DNA of 64,000 nt. It comes from Gymnothorax reevesii. Its lineage: Eukaryota > Chordata > Actinopteri > Anguilliformes > Muraenidae. The notes beneath the pieces were generated by a model, which was not told the DNA's origin, did not search any database, and worked only from the letters and a program-made list of their open reading frames with translations. Shown in pieces: positions 9,121 to 20,413 of this stretch. Position numbers and translations under genes: made by a program. Position 1 is the stretch's first letter. Each line of letters begins with the position of its first letter. The stretch lies in contig CM056573.1 of assembly GCA_029721435.1 (NCBI GenBank), positions 121,731,447 to 121,795,446 on the forward strand, in the 5' to 3' direction.

Positions 9121-9905
9121 TTATAATTAGGGACCTGTATTAAACCAGGAGCCGTATTCATGTCGATTCAATTAAATTTAGCAGGAACCTTCCTTGGTCA
9201 AATATGCACCTAAATTGTGAATTATATGGTGCCCACCCCTAGGGGCTCTGAGGGGCAGGGTAAAACCTGTCAAAACATCTTCCACTTCTTGTCAGAAACC
9301 ACTGATCCAATTTCAGTAGAATTTTACAGGAACCTTCCTTGGTCAAATATGCAGCAGAATTGTGAATTATATGGTGCCCATCTGCAGGTGCTCTGAGGGG
9401 CGGGGCTAAAAGTGGTCAAATTGCCTGAAATTTTTAAAATCTTCTTCTTGAGACCCAGATATGCTGGAAAACAATACTTTTCATAGATGGAGGGCTCTTG
9501 TGGTGCTTTATCAAAATTGTGAACTTCATGACCCTCAAGCTCCATGTTTGCCCCTGGAGAGGGGGTGACATTTACGATAGTTTATATAGGAAAATTATTC
9601 TTTTGGGTATATTTTGTTCATTTTTTACAGGAAATCATTCAAACATGTTTGGCATTATAACCAAGCAATGACAGTTTCATTATATGACATTTTTGACCCA
9701 ATCCCTTCCCCAGAGGCTGAGGGGTGGGGCCCAAGTAGCATCATATTTCCAAAAATTTGTTTGCCCCTTGGGAGGGGGTGAAGTTTACTTTACTTTATTT
9801 AGGAAAATGATACTTTTGGGCATATTTGGTTCATTGACATTAATAACAACACTTTTTATACAACTCAGGTCACTGTTAAGGCCACTTCGTTAAACATATA
9901 CTACT
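9121..9905. repeat. Decayed tandem-type repeat
   Basis: The phrase AGGAACCTTCCTTGGTCAAA occurs at 9183 and 9328 (145 bp apart). A different phrase, GTTTGCCCC..G.GAGGGGGTGA, occurs at 9545 and 9759 (214 bp apart). GCTCTGAGGGGC also recurs. Non-coding. Confidence 0.55.
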
Positions 9906-10480
9906 ATTTTTTTTGACCTCAACTGTATAAATGCCTATGTGTCACAATTGCTCCCATGAGTGAATTCACAGCTCTTGGCCTGATTCACAGTGCTGTTCAA
10001 GGACAATATTTGGGGCTGCTGAAAGCCTATTTTGCTTCCATGATTATTTTTTTCATTATCATCTCCGGATGGAAAATGTTGATAGTTACAATACACTTGC
10101 CGTTAAAACCAAAGAAAATGCCGTTAATCCGGCAGTAGGGGGGCAGTAGGCTGTCGGTAGGACCGGGAAATCTCGTCATTAGCCCTACGATAGGACAGGC
10201 GTCTTGACGGGCACGAAGACAAAAGAAGACCTCCCGCCGCCTACTGCGCACGTGATAGCTGGGCGATGGCCCGTTAGCCTGGTGTTTGTTTGATCATAAC
10301 TGAGCCATGAGGGCAGTTGGGATGGTTGTGTTGACAATAGTCCATACATGTACATAATGGCACAGCTTTTCGGCAATTTATTTCCATATATGAATTCAAG
10401 AGTAACGTTAGCATACATAAAATATTGATTTGCTTTGATAAGGGTGATGTCGCCAGAAATCATTTCTGCAAACCTTTTTA
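9906..10480. other. No recognised gene
   Basis: Non-coding, AT-rich apart from a GC-rich patch at 10130-10260. Short open frames here lack any recognisable motif. Confidence 0.35.
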
Positions 10481-11796
10481 CACTGACCAAAACTTTCAAC
10501 GCAACACATACAATTTTGAAATATTTGGCGTACATAAAATGGGATATTGGTTTTGAGCCATGATACATCAACTACAACAAAAGCTCAGAAAATTGTTTTG
10601 ATTTTGTCGTGTGGGCAGCTCATTCCACTTGATTGCACATTGTTTAGAATTTTGCCTATCCCGTCAGGTTGAGTAGAACTCATTGACCAATCCTTCGAGA
10701 ATTTGGTCAATAAACAGCCGTAGCAATGGGCAACTTAAATATTCCTTTGCATTATCCTGGGTCAATGTGTGACCATGCCGCGCCTAGGTCAAAAACAGTG
10801 AGAGCGAGCCGTTGGTATGCTCACTGGTGCAATGTCGCAAAGACGGGTTGCTAGGAACCTGGGCGTCCGCGTGTCAACCATATCACGTCTCTGGAGCCGG
10901 TATAATGAAACAGAAAGCACCGGTGATCGACCACGTGCCCCCAGACCACGTGTCACCCCCCCTCAGCAGGATCACTGTATTTGCCTCCAGCACCTGCGCA
11001 ATCACTTCCTGCCAGCTACAGCTCAGACCAGAGGTCGTCACCTGAACTGGATTAGTGACCAAACCGTACGCAACCGCCTGCGTGAAGCCGACTTGCACAA
11101 CCGACATCCCCGCCGTGGTTTGGTGTTGACTCCTGCACGTCGCCGTGTCCGTCAGCGATGATCAAGGGCACATTTGGGCTGAAATGCGCTCTTCTCTGGG
11201 GTGCTCTTCTCTGATGAATCAAGGTTCAAGTTGAGTGTGTCTGACGGAAGACTGCGTGTATGGCGTAGGCGACGGGAACTTATACTGATGCTACCATCCT
11301 GCAGCGTGACCGCTTGGTTGGACCCAGTGTGATGGTTCGGGCTGGAATAAGCAGTAGACACAAGACAGACCTCATTTTCATCGATGGAAACCTCAGTGCG
11401 GCCCGTTACCGTGACGACATCCTTACCCCTGTCGCAGTTCAGAAGGCGTGATCCAGAACCAGCCACAGTCCAACAGTTGCGTCAAGCACTCGAGGAGGAA
11501 TGGGACCACATCACAGAGGCTGAAATTCGGCATTTGATTGACTCCATGCATTGCAGAATCCAGGCTGTGTGTGACGCCAGAGGAGGCCATACAAGATACT
11601 GACTTCGGTGATCCAGAATTGCGCCTTCAACTGATGCAATGAATTGGGAGCCATGAAAAATCTTTTCTTCACTCTGACTCTAAAACTGTGTTTTTGATTT
11701 GGATCTTAATATTTGTTATGTATTGTTAAATTTATCGTAAGAAAATGACATGTGTTGCAATAAACTCGAGTTTTGCGTTGGAAGTTTTGCTCAGTA
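10481..11796 (+). mobile_element. Tc1-like transposon with broken transposase
   Basis: TA duplications flank the element (10479-10480, 11797-11798). The left end CACTGACCAAAACTTTCAAC pairs with the complement of the right end (GTTGGAAGTTTTGCTCAGT...). The + strand transposase is readable in pieces: ERAVGMLTGAMSQRRVARNL, the HTH (RVSTISRLWSRY), TVRNRLREADLHNRHPRRG, then LFSDESRFKLS with a catalytic Asp. A deletion at ~11440 removes the central second-Asp region, and the C-terminus follows (LRQALEEEWDHI, GGHTRY stop at ~11600). It is a dead copy. Confidence 0.9.
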
Positions 11797-11878
11797 TATT
11801 TAGACTATACAGTTTGCTCAACCTGTGCTATTATTTAAAATTTTAGTGCGGTATAATACGTAATTGTATTATTAAATA

Positions 11879-12460
11879 GGCAGTGGATATACCCACGGCG
11901 CCGTAAACAGTGATTCTGGGCTATATTTATGGTCAGTCGTAGTGGGCATGCATGGAGGCGTCGTCTCCAGGTAAACCCAAGATGATGGACTCGCATTTAA
12001 CAGTTGTGGGGAGCAATTTTGATGATTTAGCCACTGAAATTCAGTCAAGAAAATTTCAAGTTTAATTTCTTGTGCTGCTGTACTTGGTAATCAATGTTAC
12101 TGAGTGATGACACACCGGGTTGCTAGGGCACGCGCAGCATGCATTCGCGATGTTAATATTCTAAAGCCCCTTCTCAATAATGAAATCCCCCAAATCGCAC
12201 TGTGGCATGGTACCAACCCAGATGGCAAGCTCCTCCGCTCAGGATCTGCCGTGGATCTGCCCTGGATCAGCTAATAACAATTTTACCTTGTGCGAAAGCG
12301 GTCTGAGAAATTGTATTAAAAACAAACAAGCCGCCATAGAACGCAGATAAGCATGTTGAGCTTGGAAGCTGCCGACTTTAGTTAGGATACGTCAATGCAC
12401 GTGCGCCGTAAAATATAGCCCCGAATCACCATGTACGGCGCTGTAGATATAGCCACTTCC
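11879..12460. mobile_element. MITE with ~50-bp inverted ends and 9-bp target duplication
   Basis: Direct TATTAAATA copies lie at 11870-11878 and 12461-12469. The left end (11879-11928, GGCAGTGGATATACCC... through GGGCTATATTT) is matched by the complement of 12411-12460 with few differences. At 582 bp with no coding capacity, it is non-autonomous. A 9-bp duplication with long inverted ends points to the Mutator group; hAT (8 bp) is the alternative. Confidence 0.8.
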
Positions 12461-12952
12461 TATTAAATATCATGCTATTTTTGGTGAGGATTTTGTTTGT
12501 CAGGTATCATTTCTGCTATATTTTATGTTCGGAGGTAATGTATGCTTTTATGTACTATTAGGCATATTTTACACTCAGGTGACAGAACATATTATTTTTC
12601 CTGTTGCAAACCTGTAATTTAGTCACTTATATCCATTACTGTATTGAAGATTACTCTCACCCCGTCTCAGGAAAATTCATTTACGGAAAGAACTTGAATG
12701 TTTTCTGATTTATATATGGTTTCGTTTTAAAATGCTAATAGGCAATTTTTAACCAATTTTTCGTGAGAAAATGTTTTTCATCGTCTGTACTTGCTTTAAT
12801 GATTTGCTGTAACCATTCAGATGTTCAAATATAATGTTTGCAAAGCTTGCAACTAGAAAATAATTGTGTACAGTATGAATTTAGTTTGACCATAACGACT
12901 CTTGTTTTTTGTTTTATTTTGCTTTCTACCAAAAATCAAAAAATGCAAAATC
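12461..12952. other. No recognised feature
   Basis: AT-rich non-coding sequence. I see no gene or repeat boundary until the foldback element begins. Confidence 0.4.
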
Positions 12953-12953
12953 T

Positions 12954-15264
12954 AGGGCTCTAAATTCGTAGACCAGGCACAGGCGCGGCGAATGGGGGGT
13001 GCGCCGCACCAACGGGGTGTGGTGGTACAGCCTGGTGCAAGTTCTCCTCTTTCCCCCCTCTCTCACTCCTTCCAGCGCAAGTGGCAAAGAAGGCGTGTTT
13101 GGGTATAACACAGCCAAGTCAAATCTTCACCAATCACATGAGCTCCTCTCCTCACCTTTAATGTGTTGGAATATAGAAGCCTCTGTCCTATATCTGCATG
13201 ATGCGTTAATGTCACATTTTACTTTGCTGCTTCAGGAATGTTTTCTGCACTGCTTACGTCTATATTAAGCATTACGAATATGAGTTAGTTGGCTAGCTAG
13301 GGCATTCTTGAATAATTAACATTTGCAAACTTGAATGGAATTTCAAAACAAAACCACGCCAGATCATTCAAACTTATGAAGTTGGAATGAAATACGACTG
13401 TCGCTCATTTATTTCTTCTGCCTGCATCATTGTGAAGAGAAACGATGGATAGCGTGTTCCTCCTATTACACCCTATTCCTGCTTAAAGTATTGGGATTAA
13501 CATGCATGGACAACAATGCAAGATACGTTACACATTCATGTTCACTACGTGATCTTAACTCAGTACGAGATCATGGCAATCAGGCTGCATTTCTTTCCCC
13601 CACTCAAAACGATAAAACCTAAGTGACAATAATAGTAGCCTAGTTTTAAGCAGCTTGCACACTGGACGCGAAACGAATTTTCGCACGACAGATTGCGTTG
13701 AATGCGTGTTTCTACGTGTCGGACAGGGTTTTAATTTATCTCCGTGTTCGACAGTCAGATGTTTTCAATATAACTCCGTGTCAGACCGTTGATTTTTGTT
13801 TTTAATTTCTTCAAATTTACTGACTCTTTTAGATATTAAACGTGAATGTTTTGTTCTTCAAGGTGAGTACCGAGAATTTCAATCAATGTTTCTCTTTTAG
13901 CTCTGCTCAAAAGTGAGTCGACATTGGCTCGGGACAATGTACAATCCCTGTCGTGCATTAAATGCAAAATACTCCGTGTCTGACAGCCAAAAAAAAAGGG
14001 AGGAGGGGAGGGGATGGTTAGAACAGATTGATAATGAAATGAAGGATCAAAAGAAACATTATAACAACAAACAGAATATCCAATGAACACTGCGATTTAT
14101 TTATTTGCGGGCGATCTTTTCTGGATGTTCTGTTTGTTGTTGATATATTTTTATTCTTTATTTCATTATAAATCTGTTCTCATATCAAGACTTTTACTTT
14201 TTGCTGGCTGCCGGACATGGAATATTTTGCATTTCGCGTCGGACAGTCTTGATCGTGCATGCAGTGATTTATTCACACGGTCAATGGTCATGGAATTGAT
14301 TAGCTCACTGACTAAAAGCACTATTTTATCTCTGCTGTGGAAATAAAGTGTGAATCTGTTCGATCCATCTGTCTAATTTTCAAAAGAGAGACCGTATAAA
14401 GACTGTTGTCTATCTTCAACGGAAGAAAACAGACAAATAAAAAGACCAAGAAAAGTTGATAGCTATCAATTTGCATTTTGTGAAGGTCGAACACAAACAT
14501 GGCCAAGTTTGCACGTCTAATAATTTCTGGAATACTTGAAAAATTAGACCTTTTATGACTTTCAGACACGGACATATCTTAAAACCCTGTCCGACTATCG
14601 CGTCTTTGCCTTGACTTTGTAATCAGTTGTGCGAAAAATTTGTTTCGCATCCAGTGTGCAAGCGGCTTTACTGAGCATAGAACGCAAGCATTATATATAT
14701 GCACTGCCTGATGCTGAGGCATTTTGTGGTTGGCTGAGAAAGATGTGAAGTTGTTAATTTGCATCACAGATTCAGCTGCATTGATTAAGTCAGGTCGAGT
14801 TTCCATTACCAGTGCCAACTGCCTTTGATCTGACATCAGGACAACCGATATCGATAATATAATTTATGTGCTGATTCAGATTAAGCACATTAAACAGTGG
14901 TTGCTGTAATTATTTATTGTATTGAAATGTGCCTGACATTCTGGAAACTTGCCTGGGAGATTTCGGTGACGTGTGCGCACTGTGCGCCAGTCAGCCAAAT
15001 TACTACTGCACAGAAAGTACACCAGGTTGGAGCAGGCGAGCTTTCTGCGCAACTGCAGCGAAGACTTTTTCTACGAAATTGTCACTGCGACTTGATGAAT
15101 ATGTGACACCTCCCCCTACTACGCCGCCACACCCATCTCGGCGCACATTCGTCTTCCAAAGGATGCGCACGGTGTTCCACCTCCGGTGTTCCACCTCACA
15201 AAATTACCACTGCGTCAAGCTATGCCACGCTGCGCCACCCTGCGCTGCGCCAAGAAATTAGAGC
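12954..15264. mobile_element. Foldback-type DNA element, copy A
   Basis: It starts GGGCTCTAAATTCGTAGACC and ends with the inverse (...AAATTAGAGCCC). GC-rich subterminal repeats (GCGCGGCG, GCGCCG) sit inside both ends. It is non-coding. It is repeated in the same orientation at 15921-18005 with clear similarity along its whole length. Within it, 13649-14670 is a near-palindromic nested segment. Target duplications are not clear for this copy. Confidence 0.7.
13649..14670. repeat. Nested ~1.0-kb palindromic segment in copy A
   Basis: CTTGCACACTGGACGCGAAA at the left is matched by the complement of 14640-14666. Inward, GTCGGACAGGGTTTT pairs with AAAACCCTGTCCGAC. Near the centre, AGAACAGATTGATAATGAAA pairs with the complement of the segment at ~14155-14180. 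The two arms therefore run inverted for several hundred bases. The word TCCGACA recurs in either orientation. Confidence 0.7.
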
Positions 15265-15920
15265 CCCGTGATATGGGATTGCAAATGGTTCTGATGCTGT
15301 AATTAGCCTCTACCCCCTTTGGTTGTACCATGAGTGAACTTGGCTTTGGAGTAAAATTGGTTTTTAATGGTTTCACATGTCATGAACACGCTTTAACCTT
15401 TCACAATAAAAGCGTGAAAAAATTCCCATTATATGAGCCCCTCAGAACGTGAGTTGTCTACCTGCACTTTTAATGTTTATTGTATCTCCCCGAGGACGAT
15501 AGTCGGGAGATGCTATGGTTTAGTGCCGGTGCCGTCGCCGCAAAATGTTATGTTCCGGGCTCTGGAAGCCACAATCATCACAGGGATGTTATCAGATTTC
15601 ACACTGGCAAAAATATATATTTGACAATGCTCAGGATCGAGTTTTGACCATTTCAGATGTCCAATCTGGTTGCCACCGGCCATTTTGTCCATATTTTTTA
15701 TGTTCCGGGCTCTGGAAGCCACATTTATAATAGGAATATTTTCAAATTTTACACAGGTAAAGATATATATTTATATATGACAATGGTCAAGACCGATTTT
15801 CGTCCATTTCATACGTCCAATATTGCTGCCGGCGGGCATTTTGTTCAAAATTTGGGGATCGGGAAGATACCCGACTCTGTCTTTGTGGCGACCGAGTTAT
15901 CTAGTTAAGTTTGACACATG
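15265..15920. repeat. Spacer between foldback copies with a duplicated ~150-bp unit
   Basis: At 15486-15510 a hairpin CTCCCCGA...TCGGGAG begins a repeat. ATGTTCCGGGCTCTGGAAGC occurs at 15549 and 15699, 150 bp apart, each followed by related sequence ending near CCATTTTGTCCAT / GCATTTTGTTCAA. No gene. Confidence 0.6.
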
Positions 15921-18005
15921 GGGCTCTAATTTCGTAGACCAGGCGCAGGCGCGGCGCAGGTGCGGCGCATGGGGGGTGCGCCGCGCCAACGGGGTGTGTC
16001 CAGGCGTATGTGGCAATTTCGTGCCCGGCGTTGCCTGGCGCAAGTACTCCTCTGTCCCGCCTCTGCCCCTCCTTCCAGCGCAAGTTGGCAAAGAAGGCGT
16101 GTTTGGGTATAACACAGCCGAGTCAAATCTTCACCAGTCAAATGAGCTCCTCACCTCACCTTTAATGTGCTAGAATATAGAAGGCGAACCAGCCGAGTCA
16201 AATCTTGCTCACTGGCAAGAGAAACGATGGATAGCGTGTTCCTATTATTACAAACTGTAGCTGCTTAAAATTTTGGGATTAACATGCATATACAATAAAG
16301 CAAGATACGTTACACATTTATTTCCAATATGTGATCTTAACTCAGTACGAGATCATAGCAATCAGGCTGCATTCCTTTCCCCCACTAAAGACGATAAAAC
16401 ATGAGTGACAATAATAGTAGCCTAGTATTAAGCCGCTTGCACACTGGACGCGAAACGAATTTTTCGCTCGGCAGATTGCGTCTTGTGTCCAAAGGTCTGA
16501 CAGGGTTTTAATAAATCGTCGTGTCCGACAGTCTATTATTGTTTTTAATTTCTTCAAATCTACTGACTCTTTTAGATATTACACGTGAATACTTGATAAG
16601 AGGGTTCAGTTCTTCAAGATGAGTACCGAGAATTTCAATCAATGTTTCTGTTGAAGCTCTGCTCAATAAAGTGAGTCGACACTGGCGCGAGACAATGTAC
16701 AATGCCTCCGTGTCTGATAGCCAAAAAAAAGGACGATTAGAACAGATTGATAATGAAATAAAGAATAAAAAGAAACATATTAACAACAGAGCATCCAATG
16801 AACACTGCGATTTATTTATTGGCGGGTCATCTTTGTTTGATATCACGTTTGTTGCTGATATATTTTTATTCTTTATTTCGTAATAAATCTGTTCTCATAT
16901 CAATACTTTTACTTTTTGCTGGCTGCTGGACATGGAGTAATTTGCATTTCGTGTCGGACAGTCTTGATCGTGCATGCGATGATTTCTTCACTCTGTCAGT
17001 GGTCATGGAATTGATTTGCTCACGCACTATACTATCTCTGCTGTGGAAATAAAGCGTGAATCTGTTCGATCTATCTGACTAATTTTCAGAAGAAAGACCG
17101 AATAAAAACTGATGTCTATCTTCAACGGAAGAAAACAGATGAATAGACTAAAAAGACCAAGAAAAGTCGGTAGCTATCAATTTGCATTTTGTGAGGGCCG
17201 AACACAAACATAGCCAAGTTTGCTGGTCTTATAGCCTAATTCCTGGAATACTCGGAAAAATTAGAACTTTTATGACGTTCGGTCACGGAGCAATATTAAA
17301 ACCCTGTCCGACTATCGCGTCTTTGCATTGACTTTGTCTGTAGTCAGTAGTGCGAAAAATTCGTTTTGCGTCCAGTGTGCAAGCGGCTTTAATGAGCATA
17401 GAACGCAAGCATTCGATATATATATATATATATACAGTTTGTGGTTGGCTGAGAAAGATGTGAAGTCGTTAGTTTGCATCAGATTCAGTTGCGTTGATTA
17501 AGCCAGGTCAGGTTTCCATGACGCGTGGCAACCGCCTGACATCAGGACAATCGATATAGATACTATAATTTATGTCCTTATTCAGATAGTTACAATAAAT
17601 AGTGCTTCCTGTAATTTTTTCTTGCATTGAAATGTGCCTGACATTCTGTAAACCTGCCTGTGAGATTTCGGTGACGTGTGCGCACTCTGCGCCGGTCAGC
17701 CAAATTACCACTGCACGGAAATTAAACCAGGTTGGAGCTGGCGAGTTTTCTGTGCAACTCCAGCGGAGACTTTTTCTACGAAATTGTCACTGCGTCTTGA
17801 TGAATATGTGACACCTCCCCCTACTACGCCGCCACACCCATCTCGGCGCACCTTCGTCTACCGAAGGCTGCGCACCTCACGAAATTACCACTACGCGGGC
17901 TGCGCCCTACGAAATTACCACTACGCGGGCTGCGCCGTACGAAATTACCACTGCGCGGGATGCGCTTCGCTACGCCACCTGCGCTGCGCCAGGAAATTAG
18001 AGCCC
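15921..18005. mobile_element. Foldback-type DNA element, copy B
   Basis: It starts GGGCTCTAATTTCGTAGACC and ends AAATTAGAGCCC, flanked by ATG on both sides (possible 3-bp target duplication). It matches copy A in order and orientation, including the nested palindrome (16430-17391). Near the right end a 30-bp unit (GAAATTACCACTACGCGGGC...) is repeated three times at 17881-17970. Short open frames inside are GC-rich artefacts. Confidence 0.7.
17881..17970. repeat. 3 x 30-bp tandem repeat
   Basis: Three consecutive units start GAAATTACCACTACGCGGGC (the third has CTGCGCGGGA). It lies in the subterminal GC-rich part of foldback copy B; copy A has only a partial counterpart near 15197. Confidence 0.85.
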
Positions 18006-18315
18006 ATGGAATTGGAAAATAGGTTCTGATCTTTTTAGTGCACTATTGAACTAATTCAGATTCAGCCCAATGTGTGTGTGAAAGTGGGTCACTAGGTAGC
18101 AACACTTCCAGAAAGTCAAAGCAAGGCAGTGCAAGAGTCGTCTATCTCACACATTCAATATGGCAGTGCCCTTGGGCATCCATAAGGTGCTTGAGGATCC
18201 TGATACTTTTGATACGTTAGCTGCAAGAATCTGCCGCTTCCCATGCTTGGTGCGGCAAGCATGCTGGGAAATGTGGTCTCATGGCTGCAAATGTAAGTCT
18301 CAAGGAGGGTATACA
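18006..18315. other. Unassigned; short open frame only
   Basis: From 18160 a 63-codon ATG frame (MAVPLGIHKVLEDPDTFDTL...) is open, with a donor-like TAAGTCTC after CTGCAAATG. It does not match TXNDC16 and I do not recognise it. The text TGCTGGGAAATGTGGTCTCA is typical of degraded repeats. Confidence 0.25.
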
Positions 18316-18804
18316 ATTTTTATTTATTTTATTTATTTTACCCTTATTTAACCAGGGAAGTCCCATTGAGATTGAAATCTCTTTTTCAAGGGAGCCCTGG
18401 GGGAAGAGGTGGGGAGGGACAGAGGAATTGCACAGCCAATTAGATCAGGGAATGATTAGGCGGCAGATCGAAAGAGCCAGGTTGGGACTTTAGCCATGAC
18501 ACCGGGGAACCCCCTACTCTTATCGAAGAGTGTCATAGGATCTTTAATGACCACTTGAGTCAGTACTTCGGTTTAACATCTCATCCGAAAGACGGCGTCT
18601 CCTTCAGTACAGTGTCCCCATCACTGCACTGGGGCATTGGGGATTATCCCGCCAGAGGGAAGATCGTCACCTACTGGCCCACCAACACCTCTTCCAGCAG
18701 CAACCTGGTTTTCCTCAGTGGTCTCCCATCCAAGTACTGGTCAAGCCCACACCTGCTTAGCTTCAGCCACGCAGCTGAAGCTGATCGAATAGTGGTATGG
18801 CTGC
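18316..18804 (-). mobile_element. SINE with 5S rRNA-derived head
   Basis: On the minus strand the element starts GCAGCCATACCAC and contains CTGAAGCTAAGCAGG (5S box A region) and AGTACTTGGATGGGAGACC (5S box C), in the order and spacing of the 5S rRNA internal promoter. An unrelated body follows, ending near CCTGGTTAAATAAGGG, and then an ATTT-rich tail at 18316-18340. SINEs of this kind are transcribed by RNA polymerase III and moved by LINE enzymes. It is a degenerate copy, not a 5S gene. Confidence 0.8.
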
Positions 18805-19053
18805 TTTTAGCTCGATTGTCCTTGGGCTTATGCTGTGGTTAGATGCCTTCGTTTTGGTCTGTCGTGTGTCCGCAAACTTTTTGCCTTGTCAGCGCTCTAG
18901 CACCTTCAGTTTTTCTCGGATCCTTTTCATTTTTTATAATTATACGTGTATATGGGATGAAAATCTAGTTCAGTTCAGTTCAGTTTTGGCCAAGGAGGCG
19001 CAATGGCTTTGCCTTTATTTTTACTGTCTCTTGGCTGTTGTTTGTTTTCCCAG
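18805..19053. other. Intron sequence before first visible TXNDC16 exon
   Basis: It contains a short CAGTT repeat at 18968-18985 and the pyrimidine-rich acceptor tract of the exon at 19054. Nothing else was recognised. Confidence 0.5.
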
Positions 19054-19144
19054 CGCACCGGGCATTGATGGAAGCAACATTCGTGTACAGCGCTAAGTAC
19101 CAGTTTGTGCTGACTACAGGGGGATCGGTACTGAAACACATGGG
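19054..19144 (+). CDS. txndc16: TXNDC16 internal exon 1 of 13 seen
   Basis: The exon is 91 nt. The acceptor is a pyrimidine tract ending CAG at 19051-19053 and the donor is GTGAGT at 19145. It starts with two bases completing a split codon, encodes [16 protein letters not shown] then [14 protein letters not shown], and ends two bases into a Gly codon. This corresponds to the family segment that closes one thioredoxin-like unit (MEA-F-VY-YQFVLTT). No preceding exon was found within the 19 kb to the left. Confidence 0.88.
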
Positions 19145-20356
19145 GTGAGTCCTCTCTCTCTATCTCTCCAGTATGGTTGCTCTCCTCAGACCTGAAGGTG
19201 ATGTTTTGCGTCCTCCAGTGAGATCGCTTGCATGGCTTTACTCTCGCATCCTGTTGCCAATAGCTTGTGGTGTTTTCTGTGTCAAAGCTGTGTTATTAAA
19301 TGTATCTTTAGATCAACTGTGTGTTCTGGGAATCTCAACATGGTAATGATGAATGATAACGCCCCCTTAACTTAACTTAAAAAATGGAGAACTAGAATTT
19401 GAAGTCGGGGTGGGGGTGTGGGTTGGAATTTGTTTCTGGTAAAAGCTCCGTTGTCTATCCTAGCATCACAGTAGTAATGAATAATTTCACCGGGGACACA
19501 TTTCTGTCCCCTTCCCCTTTAAATTGACTGGTATTTTACAGTTCTGTCCGTTAATGTTTGGACAGCGATGGCCCTTTTGCTTTTTACCCCTCAGCCGACA
19601 AAAGTCTTGGAGGGGTATTGTCGTGGCGAGCGGCGTCAGTCTGTCTGTCTGTCTACTTCTAGTTTCCAGACGATAGCTGAAAAACGCCTTGGCCAAAGGC
19701 TCTCATTTTCTGGTGGTATGTTGGGGTTGGTTAGAGGAGGCTGCCTATCGATTTCTGTCCCGCTGCGATAATCAATATGTCCACCACCGCAGGGCAAACG
19801 CAAGGCTGAGGGGACAGCGCGCTATTTTTGGCTTTGTGTACGAGCCATGTTGGAATTTCAGGCCTACAATATGCTTTCTCACTGTCCAGATGCATATGGA
19901 CTGCAAAATAAGTTAGTGCTGTCAAAGCTGGATTTACTGAGGCATTTCCTGCAGGCAAAGCCCATTGCCTAATTTATAACCAGTAACACAAGCAATGATT
20001 ATGATTAGTTGCGCAGTTTGTTTGCTCCAGTCATCAGCAGAGTCCGTACTTCTGTACATCATGAGTGTTATAGAAAAATGTAGTCGTCTAAGTTTGTTCA
20101 AAACTGAGTTCGGACCATGTTTGTTCTAACTAGGGTTTGCCTGATCACATACAGTAAGATACATAAAAATAATCCCAAAATCCTTTGCAACAGCAAAACC
20201 TGTAAAGTCATATGTATGTAATTGTCTTGTGAAGCAAAAAGATAGCAAGTTGATCTTCCTGGGTTTTTCCACATTAAATTTTCTTTTTTTTTAGGGCCCG
20301 AGCCAGGAACGGGTCCTGGCACCGAAGGTGCGAGGAACCTATTGTTTTTGATGGGA

Positions 20357-20413
<57 letters not shown>

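Noticed and set aside
15823..16173. 116-codon open frame in the foldback element (and mirror frames)
   Set aside because: It spans the element boundary and GC-rich subterminal repeats; all reading frames are open there because stops are rare in GCGC-rich DNA.
18160..18351. 63-codon ATG frame as an upstream TXNDC16 exon
   Set aside because: No similarity to the TXNDC16 segment expected before the exon at 19054, and phase is not supported.
18730..18804. 5S rRNA gene
   Set aside because: Only the internal-promoter segments resemble 5S; the rest diverges and leads into a SINE body and tail.
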